Translations under genes and position numbers: made by a program
Notes under the pieces: model-generated
The model's input: the letters and a program-made list of their open reading frames with translations, nothing else
What the model was told of the DNA's origin: nothing
Databases searched by the model: none
DNA from: Gaiellasilicea sp963829845
Lineage (GTDB): Bacteria; Actinomycetota; Thermoleophilia; Gaiellales; Gaiellaceae
NCBI GenBank assembly: GCA_963829845.1
Contig: CAWHKD010000012.1
Location: 62,001 to 126,000 of the forward strand
Direction: 5' to 3'
Length of the DNA stretch: 64,000 nt
Part shown: positions 51,527 through 61,384 of the stretch, in pieces
How the letters are laid out: the number at the start of each line of letters is the position of its first letter
Position numbering within the stretch: position 1 is the first letter of the stretch

Positions 51527-52497
51527 ACCGCATCAAGGTTGGGCTGGTGGGGCTCGGCTACTGGGGGCCGAACCTGGCCCGTAACTTCGACCACCTCGCC
51601 GACCTCGCCTGGCTCTGCGACTTCGACGAGGACCTGCGCGCGTCGTTCGCCGCGCGCTACCCGCGCGCCCGCGTGACGGCGGACTTCGCCGAGATGGTGG
51701 CCGACGCCGAGCTCGACGCGGTCGTGATCGCGACGCCCGTCCCGACCCACTACGCGCTCGCCAAGCAGGCCCTCGAGGCGGGCAAGCATGTGCTCGTCGA
51801 GAAGCCGCCTGCGATGAAGGGCACCGAGATGGACGAGCTCGTCGCGCTGGCGGGCGACCGCGACCTCGTCCTGATGCCAGGCCACCTGCTCCTCTACCAC
51901 CCCGGCGTCCGAAAGCTCAAGGAACTCGTCGACTCGGGCGAGCTCGGCGACGTGCTCTGCGTCTACACGAACCGACAGAACCTCGGCATCGTGCGGGCGA
52001 ACGAGAACGCACTCTGGTCGCTCGGCGTGCACGACCTCTCCGTGATCCTCTGGCTGATCGGTGAGGACCCGGTCGAAGTGGCTGCGCACGGCCGCGACTT
52101 CCTGAACGAGGGCGTCGAAGACGTGGTCTTCTGCTACCTCCGCTTCCCGTCGGGGAAGATCGCCCACATGCATCTCTCGTGGCTCGACCCGCACAAGATG
52201 CGGAAGATGACCGTCGTCGGCAACGAGAAGATGGTCGTCTTCGACGACATGGAGCTCGAGCGCAAGGTGACGGTGTACGAGAAAGGCCCGTGGCGGCAGT
52301 CCGCGGCCTACGGCGAGTGGCAGACGCGCACCGGCGACATCCACATTCCCAAGGTCGACACCTCCGAACCGCTCCGGCTCGAGTGCCAGGCATTCCTCGA
52401 CCTGATCGCGGGACAGGGCGACCGGCGGGCCGTCAGCGAGGACGGCGCCATGGTCGTGCGCGCACTCGACCGCTTGACGGAGTCGCTGCGTGGCTGA
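51523..52497 (+). CDS. Gfo/Idh/MocA-family oxidoreductase, WbpB/WlbA-like
   Basis: 324 residues from GTG 51523 (GTGA overlap). N-terminal NAD(P) fold VGLVGLGYWGPNLARNF, VVIATPVPTHYALAKQAL, then GKHVLVEKPPAMKGTEM with the EKP lysine. C-terminal sheet with ENALWSLGVHDLSVILWLIG holding the conserved His. In the WbpA-WbpB-WbpE-WbpD route it would oxidise UDP-GlcNAcA at C3. The aminotransferase (WbpE) that should follow is absent from this window. Confidence 0.85.
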   Translation: MNRIKVGLVGLGYWGPNLARNFDHLADLAWLCDFDEDLRASFAARYPRARVTADFAEMVADAELDAVVIATPVPTHYALAKQALEAGKHVLVEKPPAMKGTEMDELVALAGDRDLVLMPGHLLLYHPGVRKLKELVDSGELGDVLCVYTNRQNLGIVRANENALWSLGVHDLSVILWLIGEDPVEVAAHGRDFLNEGVEDVVFCYLRFPSGKIAHMHLSWLDPHKMRKMTVVGNEKMVVFDDMELERKVTVYEKGPWRQSAAYGEWQTRTGDIHIPKVDTSEPLRLECQAFLDLIAGQGDRRAVSEDGAMVVRALDRLTESLRG

Positions 52498-53138
52498 CGT
52501 CCATCCTTCCGCGATCGTCTACGAGGGAACCGTGCTCGGCGAGGGAGTGAAGGTGCTCGAGGGCGCCGTCGTCGGCAAGCAGCCGACGTTGTCGCCCCGC
52601 TCGACCGCCAAGCGCGAGCCGCTCCAACCGACGACGATCGGCGCACGGCACGATCGTCTCGACCGGCGCAATCGTCTTCGCCGGGTCGGCGATCGGCGCG
52701 CGCGTCATCCTCGGCGACCAGTCCTGCGTGCGCGAGCGCGTCGAGATCGGCGACGACGTCGTCCTCGGACGCGGCTCCTACATCGAGAACGACACCACGG
52801 TTGGCGCACTGACGAAGATCCAGGCAGAGGCGTACATCACCGCGTACTCGACGCTGGAGGACAACGTGTTCATCGCGCCCTGTGTGATGACGACGAATGA
52901 CAACTGGATGGGCCGAACCGAGCAGCGGTTCGGGAACATCAAGGGCCCGACGATCCGTCGCGGCGCCCGGGTCGGCGGCGGTGCCGTCCTCTGCCCAGGT
53001 GTCGAGATCGGCGAAGAGGCCTTCGTCGGTGCCGGCGCGGTGGTGACGAAGGACGTACCGCCGCGGATGCTCGTCGTCGGGAACCCGGCGCGCGTCCTGC
53101 GCGAGGTCCCCGACGAGGAGCTGCTCGAGAACCAGTAG
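52490..53138 (+). CDS. Left-handed beta-helix N-acetyltransferase, WbpD/WlbB-like (one frameshift)
   Basis: About 215 residues from GTG 52490, overlapping the previous gene by eight bases. Hexapeptide repeats: YEGTVLGEGVKVLEGAVVG, then (after an extra base near 52650) GTIVSTGAIVFAGSAIG, RVEIGDDVVLGRGSYIEN, APCVMTTNDNWMGRTEQ (catalytic-site region with Asn), VGGGAVLCPGVEIGEEAFVGAGAVVTKDV and NPARVLREV. Expected to acetylate the 3-amino group of UDP-2-acetamido-3-amino-glucuronate. Confidence 0.85.
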
Positions 53139-53143
53139 CCGCG

Positions 53144-54760
53144 CTACTTCTTGACGAGCACGAGCCGGTACTTGCCGGCGCCGCGGGAGCCGAGCTTGAC
53201 CTGGACGTAGTACGTCCCCGCCCGCGGCGCCCGGAAGGAGAAATACTCGCGCGGGCCCGGGCGGGCCGACTGGCGGGCGACGAGGCGGAGTGAGGCAAGG
53301 TCGTCGACGTGCCTCGTTCCGGGCCGCCAGAAAATCAGGTTCGTGTCGGTGCCACCCGGCCCGCGCACGCTGACGAAGACGGACTGGCGTCGCTTGAGCT
53401 TGACCGCATAGACATCGTTCTGGTCGTCCCAGAAGTCGAGCGTCGCGTCGATCCGGTTCGACTTGCCCCAGAGCGCGGCCGCATCGTCGGCGGCATCGTC
53501 GTTCGGCTCGAGCCGGTCGCGCGAGGGCGGTCCTGCGCTCAAGAGCTGCTTGAGCGCTGCGTTGACGTCGAGTCGGCCCCAGCCGGTGAGTGCGTCCCGC
53601 TGGGTGGCACAGCCGGGGCAGCCGGTGGCGCCGTTGACGTCGTGCGCCGTCCGCGTCAGCAGCTCGGTCACCTGCTCGGGGCGCAAGTTGGGCCTGACCG
53701 CGAGCAGAACGGCTGCAGCAGCGCTCACCTGCGGCGCCGCGAACGACGTGCCCTGGCCCTTGCGGAAGTCGTCGGGGGCGCAGCTCGAGTAGCCCTGCTC
53801 CGGGCAGTCCTTGGACTCGGCGGTGAGGGCGCGCGGGAATGTCGAGAGGATGCCGGCGCCGGGCGCGGCGATGTCGTTGTAGATCTTGTCCCGGTGCGAG
53901 AAGACGGGAACAGACCCATCTCGTGCGAGCGCGCTGACGCCGAGCACATGCGGCAGCGCCGCCGGGTAGCTCGCGTACGGCCAGGGCCGGGGCGGCGTAT
54001 CTGTGTTGTTCCCGACCGCGGCCACGATCACGGCACCTTGGCCGTGCGCCCAGCCGAGCGCCTGCGCCTCGAGCGGCGAGAACGCATCCCGGTCGGGGTC
54101 GCGAGGATCGCGGAAGCCCCCCAGGCTCATATTGATCACGCGCGCGTCGTGCTCGACCGCCCAGCGGATCGCCTTCACCTCGGCCTCGACGTCGATCAGG
54201 TCGTTGCCGTCCACGACCTTGGCGACGAGGAGCTCGGCAGACGAGGCGGCGCCGGCGATCCCGACCGTGTTGTTGACACCGGCTGCGATCAGGCCGGCGA
54301 CAAACGTCCCATGGCCCTCTTCGTCGACGCGGGCGGAGCCTCCGACGAACGACTTCGCGTCGGCGATCTTGCCCGCAAGGTCGGGATGGTCGCCGTCGAT
54401 GCCGGAGTCGATCACGGCGACCCGGACCGCCGGAAGGATCGTCGGCGTCTCCCAGAAGTCGAACGTCCTGTTGAACTCGAGGTGCCACTGCTTCGGCGCA
54501 AGGGCGTCGTTCGGGACATACGCCGGTCGGCGGCTACCGAGCCGCTCGACGTACGTCGCGCCGCGAAGGTCACGCAGCCGGGGCGGGCTCGCGCGCTCCA
54601 CGACGAGTGCCGGGATCGGCGCCAGACTCTCGGCGCCCGGCAGCTCAGCGCGGAGAGCAGGCAGGTCGGCGGCGGACGCGGCGCCGACCGCGTAGCGAGC
54701 AGCATCGGCCTGCGGCGCCAGCAATGCCGCAGCGACGAGTACGAGCGCGACGCGCGTCAC
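53144..54760 (-). CDS. Secreted subtilisin-family (S8) serine protease
   Basis: 538 residues from GTG 54760. Signal peptide VALVLVAAALLAPQADA. A short prodomain precedes the S8 core with catalytic Asp in VAVIDSGIDGDHPDLAG, His in EEGHGTFVAGLIAAG, oxyanion Asn in VAAVGNNTDTPP and Ser in GQGTSFAAPQVSAAAA. A C-terminal PPC-like beta-domain (YFSFRAPRAGTYYVQVKLG) completes it. A CPGC pair near 405 may form a disulfide. It is coupled by a four-base overlap to the upstream SpoIID-domain gene. Confidence 0.92.
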   Translation of the reverse strand: MTRVALVLVAAALLAPQADAARYAVGAASAADLPALRAELPGAESLAPIPALVVERASPPRLRDLRGATYVERLGSRRPAYVPNDALAPKQWHLEFNRTFDFWETPTILPAVRVAVIDSGIDGDHPDLAGKIADAKSFVGGSARVDEEGHGTFVAGLIAAGVNNTVGIAGAASSAELLVAKVVDGNDLIDVEAEVKAIRWAVEHDARVINMSLGGFRDPRDPDRDAFSPLEAQALGWAHGQGAVIVAAVGNNTDTPPRPWPYASYPAALPHVLGVSALARDGSVPVFSHRDKIYNDIAAPGAGILSTFPRALTAESKDCPEQGYSSCAPDDFRKGQGTSFAAPQVSAAAAVLLAVRPNLRPEQVTELLTRTAHDVNGATGCPGCATQRDALTGWGRLDVNAALKQLLSAGPPSRDRLEPNDDAADDAAALWGKSNRIDATLDFWDDQNDVYAVKLKRRQSVFVSVRGPGGTDTNLIFWRPGTRHVDDLASLRLVARQSARPGPREYFSFRAPRAGTYYVQVKLGSRGAGKYRLVLVKK

Positions 54761-56345
54761 CCGAGCTCGATCTGGCCCGAGAGGCCCTCGGCGAACCCCT
54801 GGGCAGGCGCGGTCCGGGCACGGTAGCGCCCCGGCTGATCGGCCACGAGTGTGTACCCGCCCTCGACGCCGGTGGTGGTCGCCCCGACGGTCGACCAGGT
54901 GCCTTCAGTCTCGAGCTGGAGCTCGACCGCCGCGCCGGGTGCAAGCGGCTTGACCGTCCCCGCGACGGTCAGCGGCCCGGACGCGCGCGCGGTCAGCAGC
55001 GGAGAGACCGGCACTTTCAGGACCGATCCCGCCAGCTTGCCGGCTGCGATCCGGAAGCTGGCCGGTGCGAGCAGCTTCACCTTCGCCCGCAGCGCCGCAC
55101 CGGCGACCTTCGTCCAGACGCCGTCGACCCGCTGCTGGAGCATCGCGCCCTTGACGCCGGTCGCCCGGCCGCTGAGAGCGACCGACGTGCCGTAGCGGAC
55201 CGGTCCGCCCGGCCGCGTCAGCGACAGCGTCACGAGCTGCGTGACCCAGGTCGAGCGCAGCCCGCCCGCAAGACGGAGCGCAGCGCCGGTGATCTTCGCC
55301 GTCCCCGCCGACGTCGTCACCTGCACGGTCGAGACGCGTCCCGAGCGTGAGTGCGCGAGCTGGAGCGACTTCACCGGCAGCGCCAGCTTCAGCCCCTTGC
55401 GGAGCGTCGTCTCGGCCACTGCCACAGGTCCCCAGCGGTGTAACGGCGAGAGGTCGCTGTGCGGGTCCTCGACCCCGACGAGGTACGGGACCGACTTGCC
55501 GAACACCTCCGCCGCGTCGAGTGTTGCGCCGCCCGAGGTCGAGTGGAAGAGCGCGTCGATCGGCTTGCCCTCCGAGAGGAGCACCTCGCCCTTCGTCGAC
55601 TGGACGGCGGCAGTGGTCCGCGGGTGCTCCCCCGCAATCCCGCCGTAGACCTGGCTTCGAACGTCGGCATAGAGGTCGAACGCCTTCCCGCTCAGCCGGT
55701 GCGCGAGCGCATAGGAACGCGCGGCAACGGCCTGCGCCTTCAATGCCTCGTCCGGCCAGGCGCTCGGCATCTCCTGCGCGACGACGCCCTGAAGGTACTG
55801 CTCGAGGCCGAGGACATTGACCGCGTCGAGCTTCTGGCCGGTCACCGAGACGGCGATCTGTCCGCGATAGGCCCGGTCGAGCTCGAGCGGCGCCGTGCCG
55901 GGCAGGAAGAGGATCGGCCCTGTGAGCTCGATCGGCGTCCCGTTGACGGTCACCCGCAGCTTCGGACCGAGCGGCACCTTGCCGGCCGGCAGCGGATAGG
56001 TCTTCCCGAAGACGTCGCGCACCTGAAACGGCGCCGTCGAGCGCACGGTCACGCCGCCCTTCGCCTCGGCGACGAGGACCGCACACGGGCGACCGGCGAC
56101 GGGCCGAGCTCCGCGCCGGTGTAGAAGTGCCCGAGGATCTGGTCGTACGTCCAGCCGTCCTGCGCATAGCCGAGGGCGCCGTACTGGCTCATGCCGACGC
56201 CGTGCCCCCAGCCGCGGCCGCTGACCAGAAACGTTGTCGCCGTCACCGCCGTCGGCGTCGTCGGCGAGGGCGCGCGGACAGCCGCGGGCGCGGAGATCGC
56301 GAGCGCGAGACCTAGACCGGTGAGAACGAGCAGCATCCGCCGCAT
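54757..56345 (-). CDS. Secreted SpoIID/LytB-domain protein (one frameshift)
   Basis: About 529 residues from ATG 56345. Signal peptide LVLTGLGLALAISAPAAV. LVSGRGWGHGVGMSQYGALGYA is the SpoIID signature placed at the N-terminus (it is usually near the C-terminal end of that domain). After a shift near 56090 the second part continues LEQYLQGVVAQEMPSAWPDEALKAQAVAARSYAL, with catalytic-type Glu in QEMP as in SpoIID lytic transglycosylases, then FHSTSGG and Ig-like beta repeats. Likely cuts denuded or modified peptidoglycan. Couples to a secreted subtilase. Confidence 0.82.
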
Positions 56346-56428
56346 AGCGACCCGACGCCGAGGCTAGCTGAACAAGCCCTGCATCCAGGGGTTCTTTACC
56401 GAACCTTCAACTGGCGACGGGCTACCGC

Positions 56429-57909
56429 GTGCGTTTTCCACGGCCCCGCCCGGGGCACGCCGACGTGGTGGACGAGAGCCGGCTTCCCAGGCGCTACCAA
56501 CACCCGGAGCTGATCGCACGCGGGGGCATGGGCGAGGTCTACCGGGCCGAGGACGCCGACCTCGCGCGCGTCGTCGCGGTCAAGCTGCTCTCGGGCCGGT
56601 TCGCCGACAACGATGCGATCCGCGGCCGCTTCACGCGTGAGGCCCTCGCCGTCGCCCGGCTATCGCACGCGCCGAGCACGGTCACGATCTTCGACGTCGG
56701 CGAGCACGGCGGGCGCCCCTACATCGTGATGGAGTACCTCCCGGGGGGATCGCTGGCCGATCGCCTCGAGCGCGAGGGGGCGCAACCCGTTGGCCGCTCG
56801 CTCGACTGGCTGGCCCAGGCCGCGGCGGCGCTCGACGCGGCCCACGCTCATGGGATCGTCCATCGCGACGTCAAGCCGGCGAACCTGCTGCTGGACGGCG
56901 ACGAACGGATCAAGGTCGCAGACTTCGGAGTCGCGAGTGCGGCCGATCTCGGCTCCTTCACCGAGGCGGGCACGGTCGTCGGCACCGCCGGTTACCTGGC
57001 GCCGGAACAGGCGCGCGGCGAGCGCGCCACCCCCGCGAGCGACCTCTACGCGCTCGCGGTCGTCGCCTTCGAGCTCCTGACCGGCAGACGGCCGTTCGAG
57101 CGCGAATCCTCGACCGCCGAGGCGATCGCACACGTGAGCGCCCCGATCCCGCCCGCATCGGCCTCGAATCCGGTGCTGCCGCCCGAGCTCGACGACGTGC
57201 TCGCGCGCGGCCTCGCGAAGGAGCCACAGCACCGGTTCAGCTCCGCGGCCGAGCTCGTCGCAGCGCTGCGCGGCGCGCTCGACCGCGCCGCCGGAACGAC
57301 GCAGGTCGAGGCCGTTCCTGTGGCGCCCCGGCGCAGGCGCTTCCCGCTGCTGCTCCTGCTCCTCACGGGCGCGCTCGTCGCCGGCATCCTCGCCGCCGCC
57401 CTGCTGGCCCGCGACAACGGCAAGACTGCGGTCACGACGGCCCCGGAGACGGTGAAGGAGACGGTGAAGGAGACGGTGACGCTGCCGGGCACGACCGTCG
57501 TCCAGACGGTGACAACCGCGCCAGGAGCCGCCACCGGCGACGACGACCGAAGCGCCTCCCGCCTCCGCAAAGCCCGTCCGAGCTCAACGACCAGGGCTTC
57601 GAGCTGATGCAGGCGGGCCGCTACGAGGAGGCGCTGCCACTGCTGGAGCAGGCCGTGGCCGGGCTCGCGGGCACCGGCGAGCTCGCCGAGGCGTACGCCA
57701 GCTACAACCTCGCCTTCACCCGCCGCGCGCTCGGGCAGTGCGACGGCGTCGTCGACCTGCTCGACCGCTCCGAGGAGATTCAGGGCAAGCGGAAGGAGAT
57801 CGGCAAACTGCGGAAGGAGGCCGAGCGGACGCTGCGAGCGCTAGGAGCCGGCGAGTCGGGCCGCGTACTGTTTGCTCGTAGTACTCCCGGTAGCCGCCCG
57901 ATTGCTTGA
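56429..57909 (+). CDS. Membrane serine/threonine kinase with extracellular TPR tail (one frameshift)
   Basis: Start GTG 56429. Kinase domain (about 25-290): ARGGMGEVYRAED glycine loop, VVAVKLL catalytic Lys, GIVHRDVKPANLLLD catalytic loop, VADFGVASAA and GYLAPEQARGER. One membrane span LLLLLLTGALVAGILAAALLA, then three direct heptad-like repeats of ETVKETV. Near 57560 the frame changes; the outer part then reads NDQGFELMQAGRYEEALPLLEQAV and YASYNLAFTRRALGQ, two TPR-like helices. The outer domain probably binds a protein or glycan. The exact stop is uncertain (57909 by the last frame) because it overlaps rmlB on the other strand. Confidence 0.8.
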
Positions 57910-58845
57910 TCGGCTCCCACCAGTCACGGTTGCCCGCGTACCACGCGGCTGTGAGCGGGAAGCCCTGGGCAAGCGACGTCTTCGGTGCCCAGCCGAGCTC
58001 CGCGCGCGCCTTCGCTCGTGTCGAGCGAGTAGCGGCGGTCGTGTCCGGCGCGGTCTTCGACGCGACGGACGAGCGAAGCCTCGGCGCCAGTGTGCTCGAG
58101 CACGAGATCCGTGATCTCCCGGTTCGTTGCCTCCTCGCCGCCGCCGATGTTGTATGCCTCGCCCGCTCGGCCGGTGCCGGAGCGCCGCCTCTATCCCCGC
58201 GCAATGGTCTTCGACGAAGAGCCAGTCGCGCACCTGGTTGCCGTCCCCGTACATCGGCAGAGGCTCCCCGTCGAGTGCGTTCGTCGACGAACAGCGGCAG
58301 CAGCTTCTCGGGATACTGGTATGGGGCCGTACGTGTTGGAGCCGCGGGTGATCAGTGCGTCGACCCCGTACGTCCGGACCGAGCCGAGCACCTGGAGGTC
58401 GCCGCCCGCCTTGGCGGCGGAGTACGGGCTGGACGGACGGAGCGGGTCGTCCTCGACCGAGGAGCACGCCGTCCGCGACGTCCCCGTAGACCTCGTCCGT
58501 GGACACATGCACGAGCCGGATCCCAGCCGCTCGCGCGCAGTCGAGCAGCACCTGCGTGCCGGCGACGTTCGTCTGGATGAATTCGGCCGGGCCGAGGATC
58601 GAGCGGTCGACGTGGGTCTCGGCGGCGAAGTTGACGATCGCGTCGCAGCCCTCGGCCGCCTCGGCGACGGCGGCGGCATCGCAGATGTCGCCCGCGACGA
58701 GCTCGATCCCGGTGCCGTCGAGGTTCGCCGGGTTGCCGGAGTAGGTCAGCTTGTCGAGCACGCGCACGTCGTCGCCGGCGGCCTGAAGCCGCTTGGCGAA
58801 GTGGGAGCCGATGAACCCGGCCCCGCCGGTGACGAGCACGCGCAT
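57841..58845 (-). CDS. rmlB: dTDP-glucose 4,6-dehydratase RmlB (multiple frameshifts)
   Basis: About 330 residues from ATG 58845. NAD motif VLVTGGAGFIGSHFAKRL, VNFAAETHVDRSI, HVSTDEVYGDV with the catalytic Asp/Glu, YSAAKAGGD (YxxxK, frame 2) and RGSNTYGPYQYPEKLLPLF across frames, GDGNQVRDWLFVEDHC. The last ~100 residues (YNIGGG, DRRYSLD) are broken by at least three shifts. Converts dTDP-glucose to the 4-keto-6-deoxy intermediate of rhamnose synthesis. Last gene of the rml group. Confidence 0.88.
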   Translation of the reverse strand: MRVLVTGGAGFIGSHFAKRLQAAGDDVRVLDKLTYSGNPANLDGTGIELVAGDICDAAAVAEAAEGCDAIVNFAAETHVDRSILGPAEFIQTNVAGTQVLLDCARAAGIRLVHVSTDEVYGDVADGVLLGRGRPAPSVQPVLRRQGGRRPPGARLGPDVRGRRTDHPRLQHVRPHTSIPRSCCRCSSTNALDGEPLPMYGDGNQVRDWLFVEDHCAGIEAALRHRPSGRGIQHRRRRGGNEPGDHGSRARAHWRRGFARPSRRRPRRTRPPLLARHERRRARSSAGHRRRRLPRASRSQPRGTRATVTGGSRSSNRAATGSTTSKQYAARLAGS

Positions 58846-58855
58846 CGCTCAAAGG

Positions 58856-59327
58856 CTACGTCACCGCCAGGAGGCGCGCCCCCAGCAGATCGGCCAGTCC
58901 TTGCCCGCCCTGGTGCATGACGACGTTGTGGTTCCAGCGGAAGACGGACCGCGCGACCGGCGCGAGGAGGTTCATCCACGGCCGCGTCGTGTGCACGTTC
59001 CATTCGTAGGTGACCGCGGTCTCACGACCGTCGAAGAAGCGCCAGCGGCCGGTGCCCGCGAGCTCACCGTCCGCCCGCGCCTCGATCAGGAACGGACGCT
59101 CGACGTTCGTGATCAGCGTCTCGAAGCGCACGGGGTAGGGGATGACGCTGCGCCACTCGTGCCGGTAGTGCGCGCCGATCCCGTCGCCGTTGCCCTCCGC
59201 GAGCTTCTCCACGCGCCGGACGCCCCGCCACCAGCTCGGGCCAGTGCTCGATCTCGTAGATCGCCTCCCAGACGTCCTCGCGCGGAGCTTCGAGGATCCA
59301 GGTCGTCAGGAACGAGTAGCTCGCCAT
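58856..59327 (-). CDS. SRPBCC (START-like) ligand-binding protein (one frameshift)
   Basis: About 157 residues from ATG 59327. Opening SYSFLTTWILEAPREDVWEAIYEIEHWP is a polyketide-cyclase/START fold. A shift near 59222 moves the reading to WWRGVRRVEKLAEGNGDGIG, then YRHEWRSVIPYPVRFETLITN and the final helix RWNHNVVMHQGGQGLADLL. Homologues bind lipids or hydrophobic small molecules. Its position between rmlD and rmlB is unusual for a sugar operon; the role is unknown. Confidence 0.75.
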
Positions 59328-59333
59328 GCTGCT

Positions 59334-60138
59334 CTATTCGGCCGCGGCTCCCGCCCGGATGGCGGCGACCGTCTCGCGCAGGCCCTCGCGCCAATGGGGC
59401 AGCGTCGGCGCCCCCTTCTCGCTCCGGAGCACCGAGTAGGCCGGCCGCTGCGCAGGCCGGCCGAGCTCGGCGGTCGTGATCCGGCGGACCCGTGTGTCGA
59501 GGCCGGCCTCCTCGAAGATCGCCTCGGCGAAGTCGGCCCAGGTGGCGTCGCCCTCGGCGGCGACGTGGTAGACGCCGTACGGCAGGAGCAGGACCTGGCG
59601 CGTCGCGGCGGCGAGGTGGCCGACGTAGGTCGGCGACCCGCGCTGGTCGTCGACGACCGCGACCTCGTCCCGCTCCTCGCCGAGCCGCAGCATCGTGCGG
59701 ACGAAGTTGTTCCGGTCGGCCCGAAGAGCCACGAGGACGCGGACGATCCAGGCCCGCTCGCCCGCGGCCGCCTCGCCGTGGAGCTTCGTTCGCCCGTAGG
59801 CCGACTGCGGGTTCGGCCCGTCCGACTCCACGTACGGCTCGCGCTTGCTGCCGTCGAAGACGTAGTCGCTCGAGTAGTAGACGAGCGGCGCGCCGAGGGC
59901 GGCGACGTTCGCCGTCCCGCCGACGTTGACCGCAGCCGCGCCCTGCGGATCGTCCTCGGCGCCGTCGACGTTCGTCCAGGCGGCCGCGTGGAGGACGACG
60001 TCGGGCTGTTCGAGTCCGGCGGGGGGCGGCAGCTCGACGTCCCAGTCTCGCGCGCGTCAGCGCCACGACGCCGTCCGCCGCGAACTCCTCGGCGAGCGCC
60101 CGGCCGAGCTGCCCGCCGGCGCCGGTGACTAGAAACAC
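59334..60138 (-). CDS. rmlD: dTDP-4-dehydrorhamnose reductase RmlD (frameshifted)
   Basis: About 270 residues from GTG 60138, ten bases inside the end of rmlC. VFLVTGAGGQLGRALAEEF nucleotide site, YYSSDYVFDG, SAYGRTKLHGE with the YxxxK pair, FVRTMLRLGEERDEVAVVDDQRGSPTYVGHLA and the C-terminal RPAYSVLRSEK. Breaks near 60053 and 59720. Catalyses the final NADPH reduction to dTDP-rhamnose. The in-frame run-on from rmlC is an artefact of a base lost near 60170. Confidence 0.88.
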
Positions 60139-60597
60139 GCCTGCAGGTCCCGCTCGGAGAGGATGCGGCGTGTCCGTGCTCCAGAGATGCTTGACGCGCG
60201 GGTCGGCCCAGCAAATGCCCTGCTCGTCCGGGTCCGCGGGGTCGTACTCCTCGGTGACGTGGTAACAGAAGAAGAGATCGGTCAGCGCCTCGAAGCCGTG
60301 CGCGTGGCGGCCGGGGATGTAGATCGCGACCGGGTTGTCGTCGCCGATGTCCTCGGTGTACGTCTCGCCGCTCTCCCGGTCGAGCACGACGACGCGCGCC
60401 ATCCCCTGCAGGCAGACGAAGAGGTCATCCTGGCCGCGCTCGTGGTAATGGAGACCCCGGAGGACGCCCTTGCGCGAGAACGAGAGGTTGGTCTGTCGCG
60501 TCTGCTTCGGCAGCAGCGACTCGCGCCGGATCTCCGCGAACCAGCCGCGCTCGTCCTCGAAACGGCGCAACGGGATCCGAAGCAGGCCGTCGATCAT
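60129..60597 (-). CDS. rmlC: dTDP-4-dehydrorhamnose 3,5-epimerase RmlC
   Basis: About 156 residues from ATG 60597, overlapping the rmlA stop. Cupin fold: RRFEDERGWFAEI, LSFSRKGVLRGLHYHE with catalytic His, VVVLDRESGETY, IPGRHAHGFEALTD and DPADEQGI-type loop (YDPADPDEQGICWADP). The natural end is ILSERDLQACF with TAG 60129-60131; one missing base near 60170 replaces it by a run-on into rmlD. Epimerises C3 and C5 of the keto-sugar. Confidence 0.9.
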
Positions 60598-61384
60598 GCG
60601 AGCTTGTTGACGCCGGTTCGCTGGATCAGGGCGCCGATCTCGAGCGAGGGACTCCTGCGTGCCGGCGTCCTCCCACCAGCCCGTGACGCGGTGGCACGCG
60701 AGCGTCCCGTTCTCGGCGTAGTGGCGGTTGACGTCGGTGATCTCGAGCTCGCCTCGCGACGACGGCTCGAGCCCGCGGATCAGCGTCGAACACGTCGGGC
60801 GAGTAGCAGTAGAGCCCGACCACCGCGTCGCTCGACGGCGGCGCGTCGTACCGCATGTCGACGACGCCCGCCTTCTCGACCACGTCGACGACGCGGTCGC
60901 CGTCGCCGTAGACGACGACGCCGAAGCGCTCCGGATCGGGACGTCCTTGACGAACACGGCGGCTCCGTCGTCGCCCTCGACGAAGCTCGCTGATCGCGGC
61001 CGCCTCCGCGTACTCGAAGATGTTGTCGCCCAGGCAGACGACGAGGTCGTCGTCGCCGGCGAAGCTCTCGGCCATCCCGACGACCTGCGCGATCCCGCCG
61101 GCCTCGACCTGCACCTTGTAGGTCGAGATCGAGATCGAAGAGCGGGTCGGTCGTCCCGCGCTGGCTCATCCGACCGTCGCCGAGCAGGTCGATCAGCTGG
61201 CCCGCGTGGCCCTGGCCGGTGACGATCATCACCTCCTCGACTCCGGCCAGCTGCGAGCAGCTGGAGCGGGTAATAGATCATCGGCCAGCGCGCCGACCGG
61301 CAGCAGGTGCTTGTTGACGACGCGCGTCAGCTCGCCGAGCCGGGTGGCCTCGCCGCCCGCCGCGATCAGTCCCTTCGCCCTCAT
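60594..61384 (-). CDS. rmlA: Glucose-1-phosphate thymidylyltransferase RmlA (multiple frameshifts)
   Basis: About 260 residues from ATG 61384. KGLIAAGGEATRLGELTRVVNKHLLPV is the nucleotidyltransferase signature, then WPMIYYPLQLLAAAGVEEVMIVTGQGHAGQ, LGDGRMSQRG, SYKVQVEAGGIAQVVGMAESFAGDDDLVVCLGDNIFE (metal Asp) and FGVVVYGDGDRVVDVVEKAG. At least six single-base shifts between 61260 and 60650 break it. Makes dTDP-glucose. First gene of the rml group; its ATG overlaps the stop of the YczE-like gene. Confidence 0.88.

Noticed and set aside
59334..60597. Apparent RmlC-RmlD fusion
   Set aside because: A normal RmlC ending (ILSERDLQACF, TAG 60129) appears when one base is restored near 60170, and RmlD has its own GTG 60138.
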